Origin: a virus
Strand: one strand, 5' to 3'
Virus record (IMG/VR): IMGVR_UViG_3300019458_000020
Location: 1 to 64,000 of that record
DNA: 64,000 nucleotides
Shown here: positions 8,887 through 15,378 of the stretch, piece by piece
Position numbering within the stretch: the first letter of the stretch is position 1
Layout of the letters: each line of letters starts with the position of its first letter
Notes under the pieces: model-generated
Databases searched by the model: none
What the model was told of the DNA's origin: nothing
Seen by the model: the letters and a program-made list of their open reading frames with translations, nothing else
Position numbers and translations under genes: made by a program

Positions 8887-9738
8887 TTACCAAATCCAAT
8901 TCTTTAAACATTCTTCCAACGATTCATGAACTTCTTTCATTTCTAATCCAACACTTTTTAATTTATCGGTATTCAACACCGTATTTGACCTTGGTGCCCT
9001 CACCATCGAATTAAATTGTTCCAAACTTTCGAAATATTGAAATTCCTTTTCTACTTTTAGCGTTTTCTTTATCATTTCTACAACTTCAGTTGTTGTGATT
9101 TCGCCTTTATTGGTTACATTATATATTCCAAACGGAACCTTGTTTTGTAGGGAATCCAAACACACCTTTACGTATTCTTTTTTATTTGATAAGGAATTCT
9201 TAACATTTAAAAGTGTGTTGTATCTTAACAATTTAGAAATGTAGTTTCTTTCATTGTTTCTTTCTTCAAATGGAATTCTCAATCTCCAAATGTATTTATC
9301 AGGCAACTCACTCAACATTTCTTCTCCTAATGCTTTCGTTCCACTGTAAAAACTACATGGTTGATTTTTAAAGGAAAAATTCGGTTCATCTTCCTCGGTA
9401 AATCCTCCATCTTTATATCCATTGTATATACAGCCCGATGAAACATGTCCCAACACTATGTTTTTTCTTGCACATAAAGTGGCTAATATTCTAGGAAATA
9501 CTACATTACCTGATAATGTTTCTGATTTAGCATCCTCACACACATCTACATTTGGTTTTCCGGTGTATCCAGCACAATTGATAATAGTGTCTATTTTAAA
9601 TGTAGATATAAATCTATCAATCTCATCGATATTTGCATCTATTGCAGACATTGGATATGACCCTATTCCACGACCTGCTAATTGTCGTTGAAATTCATGT
9701 CCTATATATCCACTAGACCCAAATAATAAAACTTTCAT
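8887..9738 (-). CDS. dTDP-4-keto-sugar reductase, RmlD-like
   Basis: A 283-residue extended short-chain dehydrogenase. The cofactor loop is FGSSGYIGHE (6-15), INCAGYTG (53-60) follows, the catalytic Ser is in SSGC (100-103), and the Tyr-x3-Lys pair is Y131 and K135. It would reduce a 4-keto-deoxysugar made by RmlB. No RmlC epimerase is visible nearby, so it need not make rhamnose; the C-methyltransferase next door suggests a branched sugar instead. The start overlaps the rmlA stop by four bases. Confidence 0.82.
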   Translation of the reverse strand: MKVLLFGSSGYIGHEFQRQLAGRGIGSYPMSAIDANIDEIDRFISTFKIDTIINCAGYTGKPNVDVCEDAKSETLSGNVVFPRILATLCARKNIVLGHVSSGCIYNGYKDGGFTEEDEPNFSFKNQPCSFYSGTKALGEEMLSELPDKYIWRLRIPFEERNNERNYISKLLRYNTLLNVKNSLSNKKEYVKVCLDSLQNKVPFGIYNVTNKGEITTTEVVEMIKKTLKVEKEFQYFESLEQFNSMVRAPRSNTVLNTDKLKSVGLEMKEVHESLEECLKNWIW

Positions 9739-10598
9739 ACCAATCTCTCTAAGTAACTTTTATAATCACTTTTTGGTAGGCTTCCTACCGATTCCTTAAA
9801 TTGTTCTTTAGAAATGAAACCATTTACTAAACATGATTCTTCATAACATCCAATCATTATTCCCTGTCTTTCTTGGACAGATTGAATGTATGCTGATGCT
9901 TGAAATAATGTGGCTGGGGTACCGGCATCCAACCATGCTGTTCCTCTTTCCATAATTTTGGCTGTTAGTGTTCCTTCTTGCATATACATTTTTAACAAAT
10001 CCACTATTTCTAACTCCCCTCGTGTGGATGGCCTTAATGTATTAGCAAAATTAGAAGCCATTCCATCAAAATAATACAGACCCGGTATAGCATATTTACT
10101 CTTTGGTTGTATTGGTTTTTCTTCTAAAGAAATAACGTTACCCATTTTATCGAACTCAACTACACCATAAGCTCTTGGATTATTAACTTCGTATCCAAAC
10201 ACCGACGCTCCTTTTGGTGGAGTTATAACATATTTGTATTTATCAGGAGGTTGAATATTTCCATGAAATATGTTATCTCCGAGAATCAAACAGGAGGGTT
10301 TTTCTTCCAAGTAATCCTCAGCAATAATTAATGCCTGAGCTAATCCTTTTGGTTGGTCTTGAATCGCATATTGTATGCACAATCCCCATTTGTTTCCGTT
10401 TCCTAATAAGTTTTTGTAAAAATCAATGTATTGAGGGCTTGTTATCAATAATATCTCTTTTATTCCGTTATTGATTAAAGTGGTCAACGAATAATAGACC
10501 ATCGGTTTATCATATACAGGCAATAGTTGTTTATTAACCATTGTTGTCAATGGATATAATCGAGTTCCTGACCCACCTGATAAGATTATGCCTTTCAT
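9735..10598 (-). CDS. rmlA: Glucose-1-phosphate thymidylyltransferase
   Basis: A 287-residue nucleotidyltransferase. GGSGTRLYPLT (8-18) is the nucleotide-binding loop, NKQLLPVYDKP (22-32) carries the catalytic Lys, and LGDNIFHG (near 106-113) holds the metal-binding Asp. It joins dTTP and glucose-1-phosphate to make dTDP-glucose, the substrate of RmlB. Length and all motifs are normal for the family. It is the second gene of a minus-strand operon that goes on to the RmlD-like enzyme and the C-methyltransferase. Confidence 0.95.
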   Translation of the reverse strand: MKGIILSGGSGTRLYPLTTMVNKQLLPVYDKPMVYYSLTTLINNGIKEILLITSPQYIDFYKNLLGNGNKWGLCIQYAIQDQPKGLAQALIIAEDYLEEKPSCLILGDNIFHGNIQPPDKYKYVITPPKGASVFGYEVNNPRAYGVVEFDKMGNVISLEEKPIQPKSKYAIPGLYYFDGMASNFANTLRPSTRGELEIVDLLKMYMQEGTLTAKIMERGTAWLDAGTPATLFQASAYIQSVQERQGIMIGCYEESCLVNGFISKEQFKESVGSLPKSDYKSYLERLV

Positions 10599-10850
10599 TT
10601 ATTTACTTTGATGATTTTGATTTAAATAATTAACAATTTCATTTACCAATTGATTACATCCTTCTTCGGATTCTAATAAAGCCAGATCGCCGTCGGTGAG
10701 GCCAAATACAAACACCTTTCCGAGAGTCCACACAGCAAGTTCAACATCTGTATCCTTACATGTAATAGAATGACTTCCAGTAAATGATTCCCCCATTGCT
10801 TTCAGGGGAAACGTTTCATTAAGTAGTTTGAATAGATGTCTGGTTTTCAT
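10599..10850 (-). CDS. Hypothetical protein
   Basis: An 83-residue protein with no recognised domain, directly upstream of rmlA with no gap. The sequence alternates strands (ELAVWTLGKVFVFGLTDGDL) and ends in a polar helix. It overlaps the 3' end of the DruA-like gene by 32 bases, so it is probably expressed with it. No function can be given. Confidence 0.55.
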   Translation of the reverse strand: MKTRHLFKLLNETFPLKAMGESFTGSHSITCKDTDVELAVWTLGKVFVFGLTDGDLALLESEEGCNQLVNEIVNYLNQNHQSK

Positions 10851-11589
10851 TTTTGTTTAATCTTTCTTTCCAATTCCACACAAGAGGTTTTACAAACATT
10901 ATCTTTTGTGGTGATTTAGTTATTATGTATTCTTTTCCTTCGTCGTATCCATACTTCTCAAGAGCAGCTTTTGGGTCTTTTCTTGCTAATTCTCCCCTAG
11001 CTCCTGTTTCCTTTTTCCATAAACCCAATGGGCCTTTTCTAATAGAATTTCCTGATGTCTTTCCTACTTCTATCCAATTAGATGCACGGTATATCGCACC
11101 GTTTCTTAATTTCTCTCCATTATATTGTTCTACTCGTTCCGGTTGAACATAGGTTTCTATCATCAGTAACGGTTGATTATACTTCTCTTTCCATCTTTTT
11201 GCACCTTGTATGGATAATTGTTTTAAAACCATACTTCCGGTATTTTTTATGGTTATATTCTTTTGAATGAAACAACAACGAGAATTGTTTGCTAACATTC
11301 CTAAATTCTTGATTCTAGTTTCTTTATCCCATCCGATATAGTCATCTCGACAGGATATAGCAATAGTTGCAGAAGATAAGCCGATGGCTCCTATGTGATT
11401 ACCGGATTGAGTTTCGTAGATTAACCATCGTATGTTTCTGGTAGGGGAATCAGTATATTTTACGTAAGAATGGTATTTATCAATAGTTTCTCTGAATAAT
11501 TTGTTCTGTTCCGGAGAGGAACATTCTACTAAAAATACCGGCGTTTTTACAGTATCAGAGTAATCAAATATGGACAAAGAAAAAGACAT
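10819..11589 (-). CDS. DruA-like DUF4338 protein
   Basis: A 256-residue protein matching the DUF4338 pattern of the Druantia defence protein DruA. Seen directly: a WLIYE strand followed by HIGAIGLSSATIAISCRDDY and IGWDKETRIKNLGML (about residues 74-108), NNSRCCFI, then LLMIETYVQPER and AIYRASNWIEVGKTSGNS. These blocks occur in this order in DruA. DruA's molecular activity is not settled in my knowledge. A second divergent DUF4338 gene (13104-14312) and a Mom-like gene (20305-21078) lie nearby, so a role in DNA modification or counter-defence is plausible but inferred. Confidence 0.8.
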   Translation of the reverse strand: MSFSLSIFDYSDTVKTPVFLVECSSPEQNKLFRETIDKYHSYVKYTDSPTRNIRWLIYETQSGNHIGAIGLSSATIAISCRDDYIGWDKETRIKNLGMLANNSRCCFIQKNITIKNTGSMVLKQLSIQGAKRWKEKYNQPLLMIETYVQPERVEQYNGEKLRNGAIYRASNWIEVGKTSGNSIRKGPLGLWKKETGARGELARKDPKAALEKYGYDEGKEYIITKSPQKIMFVKPLVWNWKERLNKNENQTSIQTT

Positions 11590-11645
11590 ACATATAACCG
11601 TTTCTACGTTAATATGTATGTCCGAAAAACTAAAAACGTTTTATT

Positions 11646-12326
11646 TTAAACCGTAACTATTCCGCTATTTACTCTTAACATTGGGCATTTTGATAAACAA
11701 AGACGGGTGGTATCTATCATATATTGGTCTTTAGATATAGCTGCCAATTCAATAGAAGGGTCGCTCATACGAACATCTTCCCATTCTAATCTATAATCTG
11801 ATTTATATCTTACCAATGGGTCGTTCTTTGCTTCTTCTGCATTAGGGGCGTCATCAAATACTTGTTCTCCCATAAAACCTCTATGGAATTTAGAAAGGTG
11901 GAGAACCCAACCCTCCCAATTTTTATGAAGCCAATCTGCTTCATTTGGAAATCTTACATCCGAAACGAAAAATACCTTTTGAGATTTGGGGGAATCGTTC
12001 TGATGTTTTTTATATTCGGCCCTTAACACATCATCAACTTTCTTAATCCATATATCCGGGTCAACATTTTCTCTCATTCCACATCCTATCCACACCAAAC
12101 CCGGTCGAATGACTTTTTTCTCGTCAGTATTATCGGTAAAAGCCGAGATACCAAACAATTGTTGACAAACGGGGTCTGCTAATTTTTTTAATTCATCGGC
12201 AAAAGCAAGTTTTCTAACTTCATAACCTTCTTCCTGTAAAATTGATGATGCAATTTTACAAAAAGTATCCTTACCACATCTAGCATATCCAGAAATCCCT
12301 ATAACTGTAAAATTTTTGTTACTCAT
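11646..12326 (-). CDS. Deoxynucleoside monophosphate kinase
   Basis: A 226-residue P-loop kinase. The Walker A loop is GYARCGKDT (13-21), FADELKKLA (near 43-51) lies at the substrate side, and VFFVSDVRFPNEADW (near 119-133) contains the acidic and arginine residues typical of phage dNMP kinases such as T4 gene 1. It phosphorylates dNMPs to dNDPs to feed DNA synthesis. Neighbours include the clamp-loader subunit and, further on, the RNR. The exact nucleotide range cannot be told. Confidence 0.85.
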   Translation of the reverse strand: MSNKNFTVIGISGYARCGKDTFCKIASSILQEEGYEVRKLAFADELKKLADPVCQQLFGISAFTDNTDEKKVIRPGLVWIGCGMRENVDPDIWIKKVDDVLRAEYKKHQNDSPKSQKVFFVSDVRFPNEADWLHKNWEGWVLHLSKFHRGFMGEQVFDDAPNAEEAKNDPLVRYKSDYRLEWEDVRMSDPSIELAAISKDQYMIDTTRLCLSKCPMLRVNSGIVTV

Positions 12327-12338
12327 AATAATTTCCTT

Positions 12339-12803
12339 TCAACTTTCTCCATTTAATAAAACATTTTCTATTTCTTTGTCGTTTAATCCATATCCTTGGC
12401 AAATATTAACCAATTCTTCCATTCCGCCTTCAAGATTTATTAACATAAATACATATTCATTCGCACGATCGACAGAAATATCAAATTTTTTAGAAACTAA
12501 ATTCAATAATTCTTTGTTAAACTTGTCTTTTTTCGATTTTACCCACGGATAAAATTTTCTATCAGGTTGAACCAATGTAATTAACAGTGTATAGAATTGT
12601 TCCGATGGAATAATATCGAAATATTTGAATAACCATGCCATATCTTCGATGTAATTTGGATTCATGGATATTGCTCTCAGAAGCATGAAGTGAGAAAAAT
12701 TCTTCTTATCGAATTCTGATAAATTTTTATAATAGTTCGGGTCTTGGATTTCCTTAATTTGTTTGACGTGTTCAAACAAACTCACGGGCTTAATCTTTTC
12801 CAT
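12339..12803 (-). CDS. 62: Clamp-loader small subunit, T4 gp62-like
   Basis: A 154-residue helical protein. It matches the T4 gp62 pattern: an FSHFMLLRAISMNPNYIEDM helix where T4 has a YSKFMVENALSQFPE helix, then EQFYTLLITLVQPDRKFYPWVK aligning with the T4 NYLMAAVPRGKRYGKWAK region, and a final KKFDISVDRANEYVFML helix. gp62 works with gp44 to load the sliding clamp. The ATG at 12803 is preferred: GGAAGA sits seven bases upstream, while the ATG at 12866 has no ribosome site and lies inside the upstream gene. The match is by pattern only. Confidence 0.72.
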   Translation of the reverse strand: MEKIKPVSLFEHVKQIKEIQDPNYYKNLSEFDKKNFSHFMLLRAISMNPNYIEDMAWLFKYFDIIPSEQFYTLLITLVQPDRKFYPWVKSKKDKFNKELLNLVSKKFDISVDRANEYVFMLINLEGGMEELVNICQGYGLNDKEIENVLLNGES

Positions 12804-13059
12804 CGACTGGTCTTCCGAATCTTGACAATCTTTCGATTTTTTGGGCTCTTTGAGCTTTCTTTTCATACAATGTTAATTTTGATAACAATCCTGCTTGTGT
12901 AGATTGTAATGTATTTTGGTTTTTTGATAGTATAACGACATTCTCTTCCGATTTAGTTACTCTATTTTTTAACCAACGATATCTTTTTTCACAAAAAACT
13001 ATATATCCTGATACCAAAGAAACCACCAACAGTATAATTAGATATGTTATTATAGACAT
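12790..13059 (-). CDS. Membrane-anchored coiled-coil protein
   Basis: An 89-residue protein with one N-terminal membrane span (ITYLIILLVVSLVSGYIVF, about 3-21) followed by a basic stretch and a coiled coil. The topology, N-in with a long helical tail, would suit an inner-membrane anchor or an i-spanin-like protein, but there is no lipoprotein partner in sight. It overlaps the start of the gp62-like gene by 14 bases. Function unknown. Confidence 0.6.
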   Translation of the reverse strand: MSIITYLIILLVVSLVSGYIVFCEKRYRWLKNRVTKSEENVVILSKNQNTLQSTQAGLLSKLTLYEKKAQRAQKIERLSRFGRPVDGKD

Positions 13060-13103
13060 GATTATGATTATAATAGTTTATCGACAAACAATCTCAATAT
13101 TTT

Positions 13104-14312
13104 TTAACGTCCCACATCGTTAAAATATATCTGTCTAGCTTTTTCATAGGACATTCCACTCATATCTCCATAAAAGAGTTTCGTAGAGTTGAGCGGACCT
13201 GATGATTTTAATTTCTTATATCGTTCTATGGCTTTTGGTCGCCACCAATCCAATATGGCTTTTGTATCATACTGAAACAGTGGTTTCAAAATCAAATCCT
13301 TTTCTTCGATTTTATTTGATAGAAATTCTTTTGTGTTTTCGTAAAAACAAGAATAATATACACCCCGCTCAAATCCATGAACATAGTTAGATGATTTGAT
13401 TTGAGCAGAATCGAATATCATATTTATGACTCTTAATTTAGCTCCTGTAACAGGACCAGAAACATCTTCCTTCTGTGTCATCTTTTTCTCATATTCAGAT
13501 GATTTGTTTATCTTAATCCAATCATGCCACTTCTTATAAATTTTTTCTTCAGGTTGAATGGCAATCTTGCCGGCCGACGTTCCGCATTTATGCCACCATT
13601 TTAAACTATTATACATGGAGAATGAACCATAAAGGCTTGTCGTCGTCATTCCTACTAAAACAGAATCATACGTCCGTTTCCAAGCATCTCTGACTACTTT
13701 GGAAACTACCATTGCAGCGGATAACTTTCCTCCTAAGAATGGATAACCAAATGGTTGAGTAGAAACAATCGTTGTTCCAATTGCTGAATTAACTAATTTT
13801 CCTTCCTTGAGTTTATTATCCATTGACCATCCAATATAATTGTCTCTATCTCCAATGGAAATTACATCACTGGCAATTGAACATATTCCTAAGATTCTTG
13901 GATTATCAAGATTTCCATCATGGATCCAAAACTTCATAAATCTACCAGGTGCCTGATTAAATTCGGCAGAACTACAAAAATAACGAAGTGTGGTCCACAT
14001 TTTGTCATCTTCTTCGTTATCTATCAATTGAATTGTTGGAACCATGTTTTCAATTTCTTTTATGGTTCGTTCTTCATCCATGATATCTTCTGGTGCCCAT
14101 ATTTTTGCCTTGGCTACGCCAGCACGATTAAGGTGAGAATTCATAGCCTTTCTATCAGATATTTCTTCCCATTTTTTTCGAAAAGTAAATTCCTCAACAC
14201 TCAATGATTTAAGATAATCCATATTTTCTATCAACTTCCTTGTTTCTACATTAAGGTTAAATGAAGCTTGGGATGGTGCTGACTCAAAAAATATATCCGA
14301 TGTATCTGCCAT
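13104..14312 (-). CDS. Divergent DruA-like (DUF4338) protein
   Basis: A 402-residue protein. The core repeats the DUF4338 order: ILGICSIASDVISIGDRDNY then IGWSMDNKLKEGKLVNSAIG (about residues 145-184), where the Arg-Asp-x-Tyr-Ile-Gly-Trp block is the same as in the protein at 10819-11589. It continues with PFLGGKLSAAMVVSKVV, a GMTTTSLYGSFS block and KWWHKCGTSAGK. The N-terminal 100 residues are extra. It has its own sigma70-like promoter. A function in DNA modification or counter-defence is inferred from family and neighbours. Confidence 0.72.
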   Translation of the reverse strand: MADTSDIFFESAPSQASFNLNVETRKLIENMDYLKSLSVEEFTFRKKWEEISDRKAMNSHLNRAGVAKAKIWAPEDIMDEERTIKEIENMVPTIQLIDNEEDDKMWTTLRYFCSSAEFNQAPGRFMKFWIHDGNLDNPRILGICSIASDVISIGDRDNYIGWSMDNKLKEGKLVNSAIGTTIVSTQPFGYPFLGGKLSAAMVVSKVVRDAWKRTYDSVLVGMTTTSLYGSFSMYNSLKWWHKCGTSAGKIAIQPEEKIYKKWHDWIKINKSSEYEKKMTQKEDVSGPVTGAKLRVINMIFDSAQIKSSNYVHGFERGVYYSCFYENTKEFLSNKIEEKDLILKPLFQYDTKAILDWWRPKAIERYKKLKSSGPLNSTKLFYGDMSGMSYEKARQIYFNDVGR

Positions 14313-14317
14313 AAGGA

Positions 14318-14346
14318 ATTTTATCTCTATAAAAAGAGAAAGTCAA
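14318..14346 (-). promoter_or_regulatory. Sigma70-like promoter for the second DruA-like gene
   Basis: Read on the minus strand: TTGACT (14346-14341), 17 bases, TAAAAT (14323-14318). The -10 ends only a few bases from the annotated ATG at 14312, so the leader is extremely short or the true start is slightly further inside the gene. Box identity and 17-base spacing fit a host vegetative promoter. Confidence 0.5.
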
Positions 14347-14368
14347 CATATCATACTATTTATTATAT

Positions 14369-14659
14369 ATGCAATTCAAAAAAATAAATCCGGCGATGTT
14401 GGTGTATCATTACTTTCAAAGATCGCCCAGTGAATTTGTTTTATTTGATGATGAAATGGATTTACCTATTATTTACGGTAGTCGAAATCTCGTCGATTCT
14501 ACCGTTAGGAAACTTTCCTCTTCTGTAACGATTATTTATTACAAAAGAGATAATTCTGAGAAGGCCGCATTTAAGAGAAACGTTATATACAAAGGTAAAA
14601 AACCAGAACCTTCACTGAAGCCAACCATTGAAGTTGAAAGGGTAAAACCTAGCCCTTAA
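14369..14659 (+). CDS. Hypothetical protein
   Basis: A 96-residue basic protein with a folded-looking N-terminal half (MLVYHYFQRSPSEFVLFDDE) and a Lys/Pro-rich tail. It is preceded on its own strand by CTATTTATT (14353-14361), five bases before the ATG, which matches the candidate late element. It is a lone + strand gene among minus-strand ones and shares a TTAA stop with the convergent small gene. No recognised domain. Confidence 0.55.
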   Translation: MQFKKINPAMLVYHYFQRSPSEFVLFDDEMDLPIIYGSRNLVDSTVRKLSSSVTIIYYKRDNSEKAAFKRNVIYKGKKPEPSLKPTIEVERVKPSP

Positions 14660-14823
14660 AGTTCTAACAAAATATCGAATTCACACTTACTGAATCGTTC
14701 TTCATCCATGAAAGCTATTTCCGTATCGATTTCATCTTCATCAAGACTTACTTTGACGACCTTCTTGGTTTTTAGATCGAAAACCCCACATATATGAACC
14801 GGTATTTTTTTTGATTTCGGCAT
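14656..14823 (-). CDS. Small acidic protein (55 residues)
   Basis: An unlisted short gene running from ATG at 14823-14821 to TAA at 14658-14656. It encodes 55 residues starting MPKSKKIPVHICGVFDLKTK, followed by an acidic half rich in Asp and Glu. The coding look is good: a basic start, an amphipathic acidic end and no rare features. Its start codon is buried in a perfect 13-base-pair hairpin. It shares a TTAA stop with the convergent gene. Function unknown. Confidence 0.6.
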   Translation of the reverse strand: MPKSKKIPVHICGVFDLKTKKVVKVSLDEDEIDTEIAFMDEERFSKCEFDILLEL

Positions 14824-14833
14824 ATATGTGGGG
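14784..14833 (-). promoter_or_regulatory. Hairpin enclosing a start codon
   Basis: A perfect inverted repeat: CCCCACATATATG at 14784-14796 and CATATATGTGGGG at 14821-14833, with a 24-base loop. In the minus-strand transcript the first arm contains the ATG of the 55-residue gene and the second arm lies within its coding sequence. The stem would hide the start codon, so it is a candidate translation switch. A DNA-level binding site is an alternative. Confidence 0.6.
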
Positions 14834-14855
14834 AATTTTCGTTCACCGATGATTA

Positions 14856-15290
14856 TTACACGGTGACAGGCTTTGTGACGGAAACAACCGGCGTAGGAGT
14901 TGTTGGAGCCGGAGCCGGAGTCGAAACGGGGGCCACGGTCATAACATTGACGAGCTTCGTTTGGTCATCTAATTGAATTCCGGCAGACTTGGCAGAATCC
15001 AAAACCGATTGAAGAACGGGACGCATAGCGAACACCAAACAAGGACGGCCTTTGCCTGGATTGGTTGTGCCAATGACGCCGACCGTCTTTTCACTGTCGA
15101 TTGCCTTCTTTAGTCGAACACGAAGAGTAATCGGTACGAAATCAGGGTTTAAATTAAAAAGGTCTTTTATCGTAAAATAAACCGAAGCCGAAGGCCAGAC
15201 GACCGTGAGGTTCGTGTTATTTTTTCTTTGTGTCTTCTTCGTCGCGGGAGAAGACGTTACTGTGTTTGTTGTGTTTGTTGTATCATTCAT
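14856..15290 (-). CDS. Hypothetical protein with Pro/Thr-rich tail
   Basis: A 144-residue protein with a Thr/Asn-rich N-terminus, a compact middle (about 28-115; YFTIKDLFNLNPDFVPITLR, then VGVIGTTNPGKGRPCLVF) and a Pro/Ala/Thr/Val-rich tail. The middle could be a small DNA- or RNA-binding fold, but no family was recognised. GC content is higher than that of its neighbours. It has the best sigma70-like promoter of the window and an AGGAGG site about 25 bases before the ATG, which is unusually far. Confidence 0.65.
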   Translation of the reverse strand: MNDTTNTTNTVTSSPATKKTQRKNNTNLTVVWPSASVYFTIKDLFNLNPDFVPITLRVRLKKAIDSEKTVGVIGTTNPGKGRPCLVFAMRPVLQSVLDSAKSAGIQLDDQTKLVNVMTVAPVSTPAPAPTTPTPVVSVTKPVTV

Positions 15291-15320
15291 AATGTGTTTT
15301 TATACTTTTTCTGTATTCCT

Positions 15321-15368
15321 CCTGTGGAATTACAGGTTTACTTTAACGTAAACAAATAAAATTGTCAA
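15321..15368 (-). promoter_or_regulatory. Strong sigma70-like promoter with nested dyads
   Basis: On the minus strand: TTGACA (15368-15363), 17 bases, TAAAGT (15345-15340). The -10 lies inside a dyad GTTTAC-N6-GTAAAC (15336-15353), a likely operator. Just downstream a second dyad, CCTGT-N6-ACAGG (15321-15336), abuts an AGGAGG ribosome site. This suggests repression at the DNA level and perhaps control of translation of the gene ending at 14856. Confidence 0.65.
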
Positions 15369-15378
15369 CCCATTTTTT

